A stretch of DNA of 64,000 bases, taken from positions 496,001 through 560,000 of the forward strand of contig JAQGEQ010000351.1 in NCBI GenBank assembly GCA_034620365.1, read 5' to 3'. Positions within the stretch are counted from its first letter, which is position 1. Every line of letters starts with the position of its first letter. Below, piece after piece: positions 39,177-49,117 of this stretch. The stretch comes from Pegea sp. RAD2-039 (Eukaryota > Chordata > Thaliacea > Salpida > Salpidae). A program made the translations under genes and the position numbers. The notes under the pieces were generated by a model. The model searched no databases, had not been told where the DNA came from, and saw only the letters and a list, made by a program, of their open reading frames with translations.

Positions 39177-41560
39177 AAGGATAAAAGAGAAAGATGAATA
39201 AAAGTTTTTTTGTTGTAAATCTTTATGTTTAAACTCATCAAAACTACTTGTTTATTTATAAAGATGTTAACTTTTAAGTCTCAAATCAAACATTAAATCA
39301 TAGCTAAAAGTTTGCCAAATAGATTTACTGCTATATTTAATCTAAAAAGCTATAATCATCAAATGTAAAAAATGTTGTTAAACAATTTAAAATATGCTAT
39401 TTAAATTAAACTAGAAAAAATCTATACTTAAAGATTTATCAATGTTTCGATTTATTCGAGAATTATGGAAAAAGTTATTATGAATTGTTATCTAAAAAAC
39501 TTTTCAATTAATCAGCAGCTGAAATTATTAAAGTTCTTTCTTGTCACATATACTTGTTTGTATCAGTACATTGTTTGATTCCTGATGTGAAAGCTTTGAA
39601 GGAAGCAAAACAAATGCAATTACTAATATTCAGTAAAGAACATGCAGCACAAGGAAGTAAAAAGCTTTAAAAGCTGGAGTTTTTCACTTTTAATCAATTA
39701 CTTTTGTGAAGGTATGCATACCAATGATTACTTTGTGATTTACCTTCCTTTTAATTATGTAAAATCCTTTTATTATATCTTTAATATATCTGTTATAAAT
39801 GGTTCAATTCTCATAGTTTTCTGATTCATTGTATTAATGTATAGAAAACTTCAAATCTGTTACATAAAACATAGCACTCTGCAACTAACCAACATATTAT
39901 TTCTCAACAGTTAAAAACTCAAAATCTCAAGATGAACGCCAAAATACTTTTCGTGTTGATTGCTGTATGCCTTGTTGGTTTTTCAGAGGCTGATTGGTCT
40001 CGCTATTTGTAAGTGATATGACTTTTATATTAGCTACCAAACCTTCATCAGATTTCCAACTGATCAATTCAATTATCTTATAAATTAAAACTTACAGAAA
40101 ACTGCTTTGCTTAAATCTCTATATGATTTTATCTAATTTAATTAACATGAAACTTTTTGTAGTCTCCGTCGTGCATGGAGAAGATACAATCATATAGCTT
40201 TTTGCAACGTTGGAGATCAACAGGTAGATTGAAAGTAGTTTGAACATTTTTCAAACATCACAATTTATTTACAGGGATGTGATCACGATCAATATAAAAA
40301 GACATTGGTGTCATTGTTGAATGATTTAAGTGATCAAGTTGGAGAAACAGATGCTCGTATGTTAGTTACTGATATGGCTCGTTATGTTGAAGCTACAAAC
40401 TCAGGTTTGAACAAATTGTCGATAAATTGACTTTTTAAAGAATTATTATAAAATAGAATCAAGATTATTTCGAATTTTTGGTTTTAGTGTAATTTTAGAA
40501 GCTTCTAATTTATATTAAAAGTAATATCTAATATATTTTCAAAATAATATAATGATAAAACATTTGAATTTAAATTTCGACTTTTAGCATCGAAGAAAGA
40601 CTTTAACTTTGATGGAGCTCTTCCTCATCTAGACACTGATCTTTCCAACTAATCGAAGTGAAACGATCTCTGGACGACTTGAAAATGTTGACTAACAAAC
40701 TTTTCTTTCTTAAATCTTCTTATTATCATTTAAATTGAGCTTTTTTCATGTTGTTATAATAGAAAAATAATTTGCACAAATAAAATATTCTTAAAACAAA
40801 TTAACTTTTTATTGACTTAATAACTTCTTTCATTGGAAGTCTGATTTGAATTCAGCGTCAATACAGATAGATTGATAAAAGAATGAAGTAGAAGGAAATT
40901 AAAAGCTTTTATATTATTCAGCAAATGGACATCATCTTTCTACAAATGTTTGAACATAACAATACCAATTTTTGATTTTGATTAGCAACTTGATAAAAGT
41001 TCAGTTTTTTAATTATAATTGATATAAATCTTACATAAATCATTAGTTGGTACAAATCTCAAAATAAATTATCAAAATAAATGTTTATGTCGATTTAATT
41101 ATCTGAGCCTACAAAATAGCTTACAACAAGGAAAGAAAAATTTGTGATAAATTAACTAAATTAATTTTCAAAAATCAATTGAATAAATAAGTATACTTAT
41201 TTCAATAATAATTTTTATGTGTTTTGAATAATAAGAATTAGTTGTTTTTCGATGTTTAACCTTTAAAATCTCTTAATAAACTTTATCTAAATTGTATAAA
41301 ATTTCTCTGTAGATTTGTTTCATACTTACTTAACTCAAGTAAAAGTTTCAAATTTGATAAATAACAAATTATAAATCATTTATGTCCTTTTTACAGCAAC
41401 AAAACTCTTTATTATTTTGTTAGATAAAAATATACTTAACTAAAAGTTTTCAGAATACGAATATGCTAAATATCTAGTTTAAGAATGTTAGTAAAATAAT
41501 TGTATTTACTATAGTCTTTTGTAATTATCTATACGAATATAAATAGAAAAAATTTCGATT
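39177..41560 (+). repeat. Tandem array unit 4, 3'-truncated
   Basis: Fourth unit, colinear with the others until about 41560, roughly 75 bases short of a full period. After that the sequence becomes a LINE endonuclease relic. Confidence 0.95.
39932..40652 (+). CDS. Secreted cationic peptide precursor, array copy 4, divergent
   Basis: Intact four-exon gene for 110 residues. The signal peptide and first part of the cationic segment match copy 3. Between residues 34 and 54 nine changes are private to this copy: F34Y, H35N, V37I, Y39F, Y41N, L42V, E45Q, Y48C and E54K. All nine bases are amino-acid changing and none is silent, while intron 2, which separates the two exons involved, has only one private change in about 51 bases. 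It gains a second Cys (40 and 48), allowing an internal disulfide. The rest of exon 3 has the N and T variants of copy 1. No stop, frameshift or lost splice site, so decay is unlikely; diversifying selection is the favoured inference. Confidence 0.85.
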
Positions 41561-41836
41561 GACTATTTAACGATGTTAGTAAACTTTGACTAATTATTGT
41601 TGATGTCTTCGTAAGAGTTGAAAACAGAAATCCAGTCAACACCTGGTAGAAACTTGTTAATGCCATTATAATTTCCACAGTAAAAATTCCTTTTGCTTGA
41701 AGTTTTAAGGTTCATAAAACAAGTTTGATGGAGCTTGAATTTAATCATGTTGTGATTGCATGTCAGAACAAAGGGTTCTTTTTGATCAACGTAGATAATG
41801 TACTCAGGTTTTGATGTGATGAGAAGATCCAAAGTA
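41561..41836 (-). mobile_element. LINE endonuclease (APE/EEP) relic, C-terminal part
   Basis: The minus-strand frame 41590-41832 reads like the end of the apurinic-type endonuclease domain of CR1/L2-like non-LTR retrotransposons: a LDLVFT-like start (MDLLITSKPEYI), a degenerate catalytic SDH motif (CNHNMIKFKL), then KRNFYCGNYNGINKFL and VDWISVF. The catalytic Ser-Asp is replaced by Cys-Asn, and the rest of the element is missing, so it is a dead fragment. Confidence 0.55.
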
Positions 41837-42032
41837 TCAGCAGCTGATATTATTAAAGTTCTTTCTTGTCACATATACTTGTTTGTATCAGTACATTGTT
41901 TGTTTCCTGATGTGAAAGCTTTGAAGGAAGCAAAACAAATGCAATTACTAATATTCAGTAAAGAACATGCAGCACAAGGAAGTAAAAAGCTTTGAAAGCT
42001 GGAGTTTTTCACTTTTTATCAATTACTTTTGT
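41837..42032 (+). repeat. Orphan 196-bp fragment of the array unit
   Basis: Nearly identical to an internal, non-coding part of each unit (32140-32335 in unit 1), with the same orientation. It starts at cagcagctgatatt and ends in caattacttttgt. It lies within the LINE endonuclease relic and has neither unit boundary, so it is not simply the end of unit 4. The open frame 41798-41995 is incidental. Confidence 0.9.
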
Positions 42033-42251
42033 TTGCCACTTTGACGACAAACTTCCCATTACTGCAAAGATGAAATTAACCTTGACGGGGTCGAGATTCT
42101 TATCCGGTGCAATTGATTCGCCACACATAAGGATAAAACCATGGCGATGACTTGAAGTCTGGAGCTTTTTAAGCACTTCAATCAAAAATGTTTGAATTTT
42201 GAGATCAAAACCGTTGATTGGGATCAAAAATTGGGATTGAGGTGAAATCAT
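42033..42251 (-). mobile_element. LINE endonuclease (APE/EEP) relic, central part
   Basis: On the minus strand this lies upstream of the 41561-41836 piece. HGFILMCGESIAPDKN occupies the place of the ILxGDFNxP motif of LINE endonucleases, degenerate at the catalytic Asp-Phe-Asn. With the neighbouring fragment it makes a plausible broken endonuclease domain separated by the array fragment. Confidence 0.4.
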
Positions 42252-42283
42252 CTGAACTCGGCTCTAAGCTGAATCCCTTTTTG

Positions 42284-43077
42284 ACATTTAAAAATTGAGT
42301 ATCTTCAAAAAAAACAAACAAACCTGGCCGCTGATGCAACATCTAAGAATTCCTTTCTATCTATTGATGAAGTCTTATCTAGCATCTATCACGGTGAAAA
42401 AGATCAAATAGTTGGTTTTATTATAAACCAGATATAATTCTTAACAAGAATCAATTGGAACCGCGCATCAAAACAGAATCTCTTAAGAATTATTAAATGT
42501 GCTGTAAGTGGAACAACCATGTCTAACGGAAATTACAAATAATTCTTAGGTTCTGTAAAAAAAGTGTTTTTAATTCTTGAAATAAGAACTTTTAGTTTTC
42601 AACCTCTTTTAAATAAATATTTATTTTGTCATCTTTTTTATTTCTTCCTTTTGACGTCATCGTTGATGTAAATAAATAATTAAAAAAACTTTACGAGAAT
42701 AAAAACTTTATCTTCAAATTATTAAAAATATTTATTTAATTATTTAATTTTATTATATAATCATTAATTCTTCCTTTTATTATAGAAGTTAGTTTAAAAA
42801 TAATTTCTAATTTTTTCAGAATTTACCAAAATTAAGTTTAAATTAATTTATAACTTTATAAACAGTTTCATCTTTCATTTTATAAGCTTCTCGTAATTCT
42901 AAAGCTCTTATCAGGCGTCCATTTCTTCTACAAGTATCGCAAATTTATGATCCTGCTGTTGAAAATAACATGGATCGAGGCCTGGGCATCCAAAGATACC
43001 GCCTTGCATGCTCTTTTCATTTAGTCGATGGAAATGCTATTTGTAGCTTATTTGAACTTCCTAATAATAATAATTAA
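42284..43077 (+). other. Coding-like islands of unknown identity
   Basis: Two plus-strand frames look protein-like and are more GC-rich than their surroundings: one ending at 42438 (contains KNSFLSIDEVLSSIYHG) and one from 42886 to 43077, 63 codons (contains RPFLLQVSQIYDPAVENNM and ending in a stop). The second region is also partly open on the minus strand (ICDTCRRNGRLIRALELRE), so strand is uncertain. I recognise no family. They may be remnants of a gene or element. Confidence 0.25.
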
Positions 43078-43353
43078 ACAAAAGTTCTCAAAAAAGTGAG
43101 ATAATGGCAGAATTTAAAGTTACAGTAAGTGTATAAATTTATTATGAAGGAAATACCTGGTTTGTTATATTTGATCAGATATACCTCTTGCCAAAATGAT
43201 TATTTTGTGACATTATTATAAAAATGCATGTAACATAATCATTAATATTTTTGCTACAATGCTTAGGATAATTTTTGGCATTTTAGGTTGATAAAAAAAT
43301 TGACTTTGCAAACTTAACAAAACTTTAATCAAATAGATAGTTTGAAGAACAAT

Positions 43354-43491
43354 TCAGCAATAATAGGGCCCGCTTCCATCGAAAATACTTGATATGATAT
43401 AGGTGATGACGTTAAAAACAAAGAAAACATTATGAGATGCATAAGAACACAAAGCAAAACACAGTAAAATGTAAATGAGCATTTTCTTCAT
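43354..43491 (-). CDS. Possible small secreted peptide or first exon
   Basis: A 45-codon frame starts MKKMLIYILLCFALCSYA, a convincing signal-peptide sequence, and ends IFDGSGPYYC then stop. It may be a complete short peptide, or the first exon of a split gene. Position near the peptide array is suggestive only; there is no sequence similarity to the array peptides. Hydrophobic leader-like frames do arise by chance in AT-rich DNA. Confidence 0.28.
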   Translation of the reverse strand: MKKMLIYILLCFALCSYASHNVFFVFNVITYIISSIFDGSGPYYC

Positions 43492-44850
43492 GGTGCTATA
43501 AAACAAGTGTCTACTTGAATCTACTTTCATACAAGATCTGACGGAAGTCTTTTCAGTGCATCACGTCTGAAGGCGAAAAACAAGTTGAAAAATATAAAAA
43601 TTTCATAAAGCATTTTCTACTCAAAAATGTTAACATTGTAGTATTATTTTGAATAATAGCTTTATAAATTTTATTTGCTAGCAAACGTTCAAAAGTGTTA
43701 AAGCCACAAAATATTAACTAAAGTATAGTATTTTTTTATCGATTAAATAAATGCTTTCAAAATTTTATATTTTTTAATGTTTACTTTTTCGTAATGTCAT
43801 TAAATTTTTGCCTAATTGATTGGAACTTTGTTTATTCTACAATATGGTTCATTTTTAAATATTCTGTCAGTCTAACAGAGGTCATGTTAGGAAAAATTCA
43901 AACTGTCGTTTAAAAGTTTGGCTATTGAATTTTTTAAGATTAGTCTGGTGTTTAGGTTCATCATTAGTTGATTATTATGAAATAATTAAAAAGTTGAGAT
44001 TACTTATTATTTTTTTATTCCTGTTAAATTAAGCATCATTTGTTTATCAAATAATTTAGTTATAAATATATTCTCTTTTTTATTATTAGCTTGTGATAGG
44101 CATATGTTTATTTGTTGTTTTTTTATATGGCAGTCACGGCTTTGACTCTAAACTATCTAATTATTAAAAAATTATTTATTCTTGGACGTTACTAGTTTGT
44201 TTTCTAAAGCATATTTTAAATGTTATTTTTATACTCATATTTAGTCAATATTTTGATTTTTTAAAGTTTGATAAGTTAAAAATATTTTAAAATTTTGTTT
44301 TACTTTTTTTGTCTTTTTAGTAGTACTAAAAGGTGGTAGATTCATATATATATATTATTATTGTTATTAGTAATTATTTAAAGTTATTAGCAATATAAAT
44401 TTTTGTACAATATTTTTGAAGTTTAAGCTTATATGTTTTAAGTCTATCAAAGTAAAATATATAGAAACCTTTATTTTTATTTTGTCCTTTTTAGATCAAA
44501 TTATATTTAAATGAAAACTAAATTGTTTTATAAAGTTATTATATGTACATGAGAGTAAAAAATAGTTTTTTTCTGTTTTTGGGTTGTTCATGATTTTATG
44601 TATGTAGTAATAATTTAATTTTTATCTTTTTTATTTATAATATTAATGAAAATTTTTATTCAACTGAATAAGACAACTATTTAATATGATATAACTCAAA
44701 TATGGCATACTTTTCAATATATAATAGTAGTTTTAAATGATTATTTATATATTTACTGATTATATATGATAATTATTGCTGATGATTTTATTAGTAAAGC
44801 TTGAGAGTCAGTTTGTTTTTAGTCTACTTTTAGTTGTTACTGGAGTAGAA
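43492..44850. other. AT-rich sequence before DZIP1, no gene seen
   Basis: No exon recognised. The sequence T-rich then TAG near 44821 could be a splice acceptor for the DZIP1 coding exon. Confidence 0.4.
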
Positions 44851-46788
44851 ATGTGTTCTTCATTAATTGACCATAGCCAGGAAATTGAAAGTGATAAAAA
44901 GTTTGCTGGTTTTCCAGACTTTCATTTTCAGAAAAGATGTTTGGAAGTAAATTGGAGAAAGTTAAGCGCAGTAAATCTTGATAAAGTTGTGCTAGAATTA
45001 GATTTTATGCTTTTGCAGGAAAATATCAGTAATATTACTTTTTGTAATATCGATTTAGTTACAGATTTGGACCCTCTAGTTAATAGACTCATAAAATTAG
45101 CACAGTATACTATAGAATACTTATTACATTCACAAGACTATTTACAAACTGTTATAAAAAGTCTTGAAAATAAAATATCTGATACAATTAAAGAATGTGA
45201 CAAAGCAAAAGAAGATGCTATGAAGCAACATAATGTAATATCTAAACTTAAGGAAGATAATAAAAAAAGAATGAAAACTATACAACAACAACAATTGTTG
45301 ATTGAATCAGGAGCATCAAGTTATTTTCAGTGCCCACATTGTTCAAAAGCATTTTTAAACTCTGCATTTCTTCAAGGCCATATAAATAGAAGACATCCTC
45401 AACAAGCATCTTATATTGGTGATGTTATTGCTCATGCTGAAAATGAACAAAAAAAGCTTTGTAATCAAATAAAAGGCCTTGAAGCAAATCTTCATCATGA
45501 AAAACAAAGTTTAGAAAGCAAATTAACTCAAGCTATAGATTGTAAAGAAAAATGGAACAAAGAAGCTTTCAGTGAGATGAAGATTTGGAAACAAAAAGAA
45601 GAATCTGCATGGCTAGAAAAGTTTAACAGCTTAGAAAAAAAGTATATATCAGAAATAAAAAACTTGAAAAAAAATGAAGTTGTGTATGAAAATAAAATTA
45701 GTTCTCTGCAAAAAGTATTAGAAGCTAATCAATCGAATTTAGGTGATTTAGTAGAAGATTATCGTGAGGAGAAACGTAAAATAAGAAAGTTTGAAAGCAA
45801 AGTATGTGATTTAGAAAAAACTACTGAAGAAAAAATCAAAGAAATGATCAATATGTCCCATGAGTTGATAGATATCAGACATGATACTAAGAATAAACAC
45901 TTTCAACAAGAATTAAAATTGAGTAAAAAGATAAATGAACTTGATGAAAAATTTCAAACCCTAGTTTTACCTAAACAAGATTATGTAGAAGCAAAAGTTC
46001 TGGTCAACACTTCTTCATCTACAGCAGAAATCTCTCAAAATAAAACTAATACTTATAACAGTTTAATTTTGAATGAAAAAGCTAACACTTTACAATCTAA
46101 TAAAAATGTTTTTGTAGAAAAAGTCGAATCGGCAGAATTCGATGAATTGCCTTGTGTTGATAAGGGTGAAGCAAATTTTGAAGATGAACGGTATGAACTG
46201 AAGCAAACATTTAAACCTTTAGTTTGCAGTCTATTTGAAGAGCATTTGAAGAAATATGAAATTGATTCATCTAATAAAAGAATAAGTGAAGAAGAGTTGA
46301 AAGAAAAACAACATCTTTTCAAGAAATTAAATGTTAATGATAGCTATGATGTTTCACATAAGCAAACAAAAGAAAACATTGTCATGGAAATGAATAAAAG
46401 GTTTTCGAAAAATGTACCTCCTAAAATTGATTCTAACTTTCAAAAACCTATAAAAATGACAGACGATGAAATTATCAGAAACGAAATTATAGAAAGAATC
46501 CATGTAAACTCTTATAATGAAAAAAAATGTTCTCAATCGCTAAAAGAAAATGTTAAAGATCAGAATCAGATATTTGAAACAGAGCAGACTAAAGCTGATG
46601 AATATTCTGAGCCAAAACGAAATTTTCTGGATGTGTCTGAAAGCATAAGTAGTACAAATTGTGTAGATAAGAAGATGCCAGACAAAAATTGTAGTATTAC
46701 TTATGTTTCTAAACTTGAGTCAGACTGGGATAAGAGTTCAAGTGATTCTTCAATTCCTTGTTTAGATGACTCATCTAGTATTCAGTGA
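44851..46788 (+). CDS. DZIP1: DZIP1/DZIP1L-like zinc-finger ciliogenesis protein
   Basis: Single coding exon for 645 residues from the ATG giving MCSSLIDHS; the frame is open 23 codons further to an ATG at 44782, but that extension is hydrophobic and may be intron. The DZIP1 N-terminal domain is clear: VNWRKLSAVNLDKV, LQENISNITFCN, then LIKLAQYTIEYLLHSQDYL (residues about 30-115). A single C2H2 finger follows at 161-182 (C161, C164, H177, H182; FQCPHCSKAFLNSAFLQGH). Coiled coil extends to about 380; the tail is charged and low-complexity. DZIP1 proteins act at basal bodies and centriolar satellites in cilium formation and Hedgehog signalling. The chain is shorter than vertebrate DZIP1 (~870). 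ETFB starts 240 bases downstream on the same strand. Confidence 0.92.
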   Translation: MCSSLIDHSQEIESDKKFAGFPDFHFQKRCLEVNWRKLSAVNLDKVVLELDFMLLQENISNITFCNIDLVTDLDPLVNRLIKLAQYTIEYLLHSQDYLQTVIKSLENKISDTIKECDKAKEDAMKQHNVISKLKEDNKKRMKTIQQQQLLIESGASSYFQCPHCSKAFLNSAFLQGHINRRHPQQASYIGDVIAHAENEQKKLCNQIKGLEANLHHEKQSLESKLTQAIDCKEKWNKEAFSEMKIWKQKEESAWLEKFNSLEKKYISEIKNLKKNEVVYENKISSLQKVLEANQSNLGDLVEDYREEKRKIRKFESKVCDLEKTTEEKIKEMINMSHELIDIRHDTKNKHFQQELKLSKKINELDEKFQTLVLPKQDYVEAKVLVNTSSSTAEISQNKTNTYNSLILNEKANTLQSNKNVFVEKVESAEFDELPCVDKGEANFEDERYELKQTFKPLVCSLFEEHLKKYEIDSSNKRISEEELKEKQHLFKKLNVNDSYDVSHKQTKENIVMEMNKRFSKNVPPKIDSNFQKPIKMTDDEIIRNEIIERIHVNSYNEKKCSQSLKENVKDQNQIFETEQTKADEYSEPKRNFLDVSESISSTNCVDKKMPDKNCSITYVSKLESDWDKSSSDSSIPCLDDSSSIQ

Positions 46789-46879
46789 AATTTATGTCTG
46801 AATCTAAAACTAAGCCTTAAGTCTTAACAAGTTCGATTTATCAAATATTTGTTTATTAATGATTATTTATGGAGTAGTT

Positions 46880-46885
46880 AATAAA
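46880..46885 (+). terminator. Poly(A) signal for DZIP1
   Basis: AATAAA 92 bases after the DZIP1 stop codon and 144 bases before the ETFB start codon. Confidence 0.5.
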
Positions 46886-47028
46886 CTTAATGTTTATTTT
46901 TGATGTTATATTTAATTTGCTTATATTTGATTAATTAAACTGTTCATGTTTTTATAGTTCTACATAATAATTTGATATTTGATATAACAGTTATTCAATT
47001 ATAGGAAATAGACTAGAAATTTAGGACA

Positions 47029-48671
47029 ATGGCAAGAGTATTAGTTGGAGTGAAGAGGGTAATCGATTATGCTGTTAAAGTAAATTATATTTGTCTTTTT
47101 TATACTTTTATCTACTTATTTAAATGTTTATAGTTGAACTGATAAAAATATTTTTTTTAGATTAGGGTTAAACCAGATAAATCTGGAGTAGTAACAACAG
47201 GAGTTAAACATTCAATGAATCCATTTGATGAGATTGCTGTGGAAGAGGCAATTAGGTCATTGTAGAAAAAACTTGTTTGTATTTTAAATGATTTTTTAGT
47301 GTTTAAATGTTCGATAATTGAAATGTTTTTAATCAGGTTATCACAGTTTTTATGTTTTTTAAATAAAAATTATACAAAAAAATATATAAAACAATATAAA
47401 TAGATTTGAATTGATAATTATTTAGACAGTTTTGAAATGAAACATAAAGCTATTAGTTTAAATCATTTCAACATTTAATTTATATAATAAATATATTAAT
47501 TATATTTCCTAAAAATACTATTCTGTTTTCATGTAATCAATTTGTTTAGTTGGTTTGCCTGCTAGTTTTTTCTGTAAAAATTTTTTAAAACTAATTTAAT
47601 GATTTTCACAGATTAAAAGAGAAAAAGATTGCCAATGAAGTTATCGCTTTTAGTTGTGGTCCCACCCAGAGCCAAGTAGTTTTTAAATCTTTGTATCAAT
47701 TTTTCTACAACTTTCCTTCAGATATTTTAATCGCTTTTCTTCTTTCAGAAATTATTTTTTGAAAGTAATTAATAGTTCCCCACTTCTGCTACTGATCAAA
47801 TCTCAAAAATAACTAAAGACTCTAATGTTGTGTCTCATCAAATAGTTATACTTTCAGTTTTATAATCATTAAACAAAGTATTGAGCTCTCATAGCTTTCA
47901 AAGCTTTTAATTGCAAGAATGATATGATTTGAGTTTATTACAGGAAACTATCAGAACAGCTTTGGCAATGGGGGCTGATCGAGGTATACACGTGAATGTG
48001 TCTGCTGCAGAATCAGATAAGCTCACCCCTCGCCTTGTAAGTGGAAACATCTTGACTGACTTTCGTTTCACTTAATTACGATTGAATTTGTTAAAGGTAT
48101 CAAAAATGCTAGTCAAGTTGGTAGAGAAGGAAAATATCGATCTAGTCATTTTAGGAAAGCAGGCAATTGACGGTGATAATAATCAAACTGCTCAAATGAC
48201 TGCTGCTTTATTAGACTGGCCTCAAGTAATTCTGACAACTTTCAAATGAGCTGATGAATTTGAGAAGTAAATCGCACAACATTTATACTCAGGGTACATT
48301 CGCTTCAGAGGTGTCAATTGCGGATGGTAAAGCTAATGTGGTTCGAGAAATTGATGGAGGTTTGGAAACGGTGGAGCTAAAAATGCCAGCAGTCATCTCA
48401 TCTGATCTACGGCTAAACGAACCCAGATATGCCACCCTTCCCAATATCATGGTTTGTTGGACATCATCATCAACTTACAAACTGTAATGTAATCCTGCAG
48501 AAAGCCAAAAAGAAAAGAATGGATAAATTGAAACCAGGAGATCTTGGTGTAGCTCTTGGTTCTGATTTAGAAGTTGTACAAGTAGAGGATCCACCTCAAA
48601 GAGAAGCTGGGATCAAAGTTGAGGACGTTAGTGATCTAGTTGCAAAGTTAAAGGACACTGGAGTAGTTTAA
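47029..48671 (+). CDS. ETFB: Electron transfer flavoprotein subunit beta
   Basis: Seven exons: 47029-47079, 47161-47255, 47612-47675, 47944-48036, 48097-48225, 48293-48451, 48501-48671. Phases agree and yield 253 residues (human 255). ETF is the alpha/beta FAD heterodimer of the mitochondrial matrix; it collects electrons from acyl-CoA and other dehydrogenases and passes them to ETF-ubiquinone oxidoreductase. The protein aligns end to end with the family: [50 protein letters not shown] (nucleotide-binding region), the ETFB signature near [17 protein letters not shown], the partner-recognition loop [15 protein letters not shown], and the [10 protein letters not shown] tail. ATG is followed directly by the expected ARVLVGVKR. 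It starts just after AG dinucleotides, close behind DZIP1. Confidence 0.97.
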
Positions 48672-48863
48672 TTGGGTCACTATCTGACTGCTTTATCGAA
48701 CTGCTTTTCACTTATATAACTAAAATTTAATCATCTTCGCTTTATTTATGTTTATTAAACTACTTTTGACTTACATCACAGGATCTATCAGTGTAATGTA
48801 AAGCAATTTAAACTAGATGTTGTTCTTGATAATTTATTTTCTTTTAATCGAAGTTAATTCTAA

Positions 48864-48869
48864 AATAAA
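48864..48869 (+). terminator. Poly(A) signal for ETFB
   Basis: AATAAA 192 bases after the stop codon. Confidence 0.5.
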
Positions 48870-49117
48870 ATTGAAGGGAGAAATTGGCTGAAGTGTTATT
48901 TATGTGAGAGCTGCTCTAGAAAACAGTTGTTCTGTAAATATAACACATGTAGAGCATGTTAGAATATAGCAATAAATATCATTTAACAGACGAGTTTGAT
49001 TAAAAGATTAGTAAATAATTGAAAGACTGCTAGTAGTCACACATTTGGTAGATTAAGTAATTGTTTAGTAATATATCTCACACAACCAAAATTATTTAAA
49101 TATAATAAATTGTGGAT

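Noticed and set aside
31804-41560. Regularly spaced repeats as a possible CRISPR-like or satellite array
   Set aside because: The unit is 2.46 kb with a spliced gene in each copy, so it is a tandem gene duplication.
41798-41995. 65-residue plus-strand frame
   Set aside because: It straddles the relic/array-fragment junction and is incidental.
44782-44850. N-terminal extension of DZIP1 that looks like a signal anchor
   Set aside because: DZIP1 proteins are not secreted; this hydrophobic stretch has T-rich, acceptor-like sequence and is more likely intron or 5' UTR.
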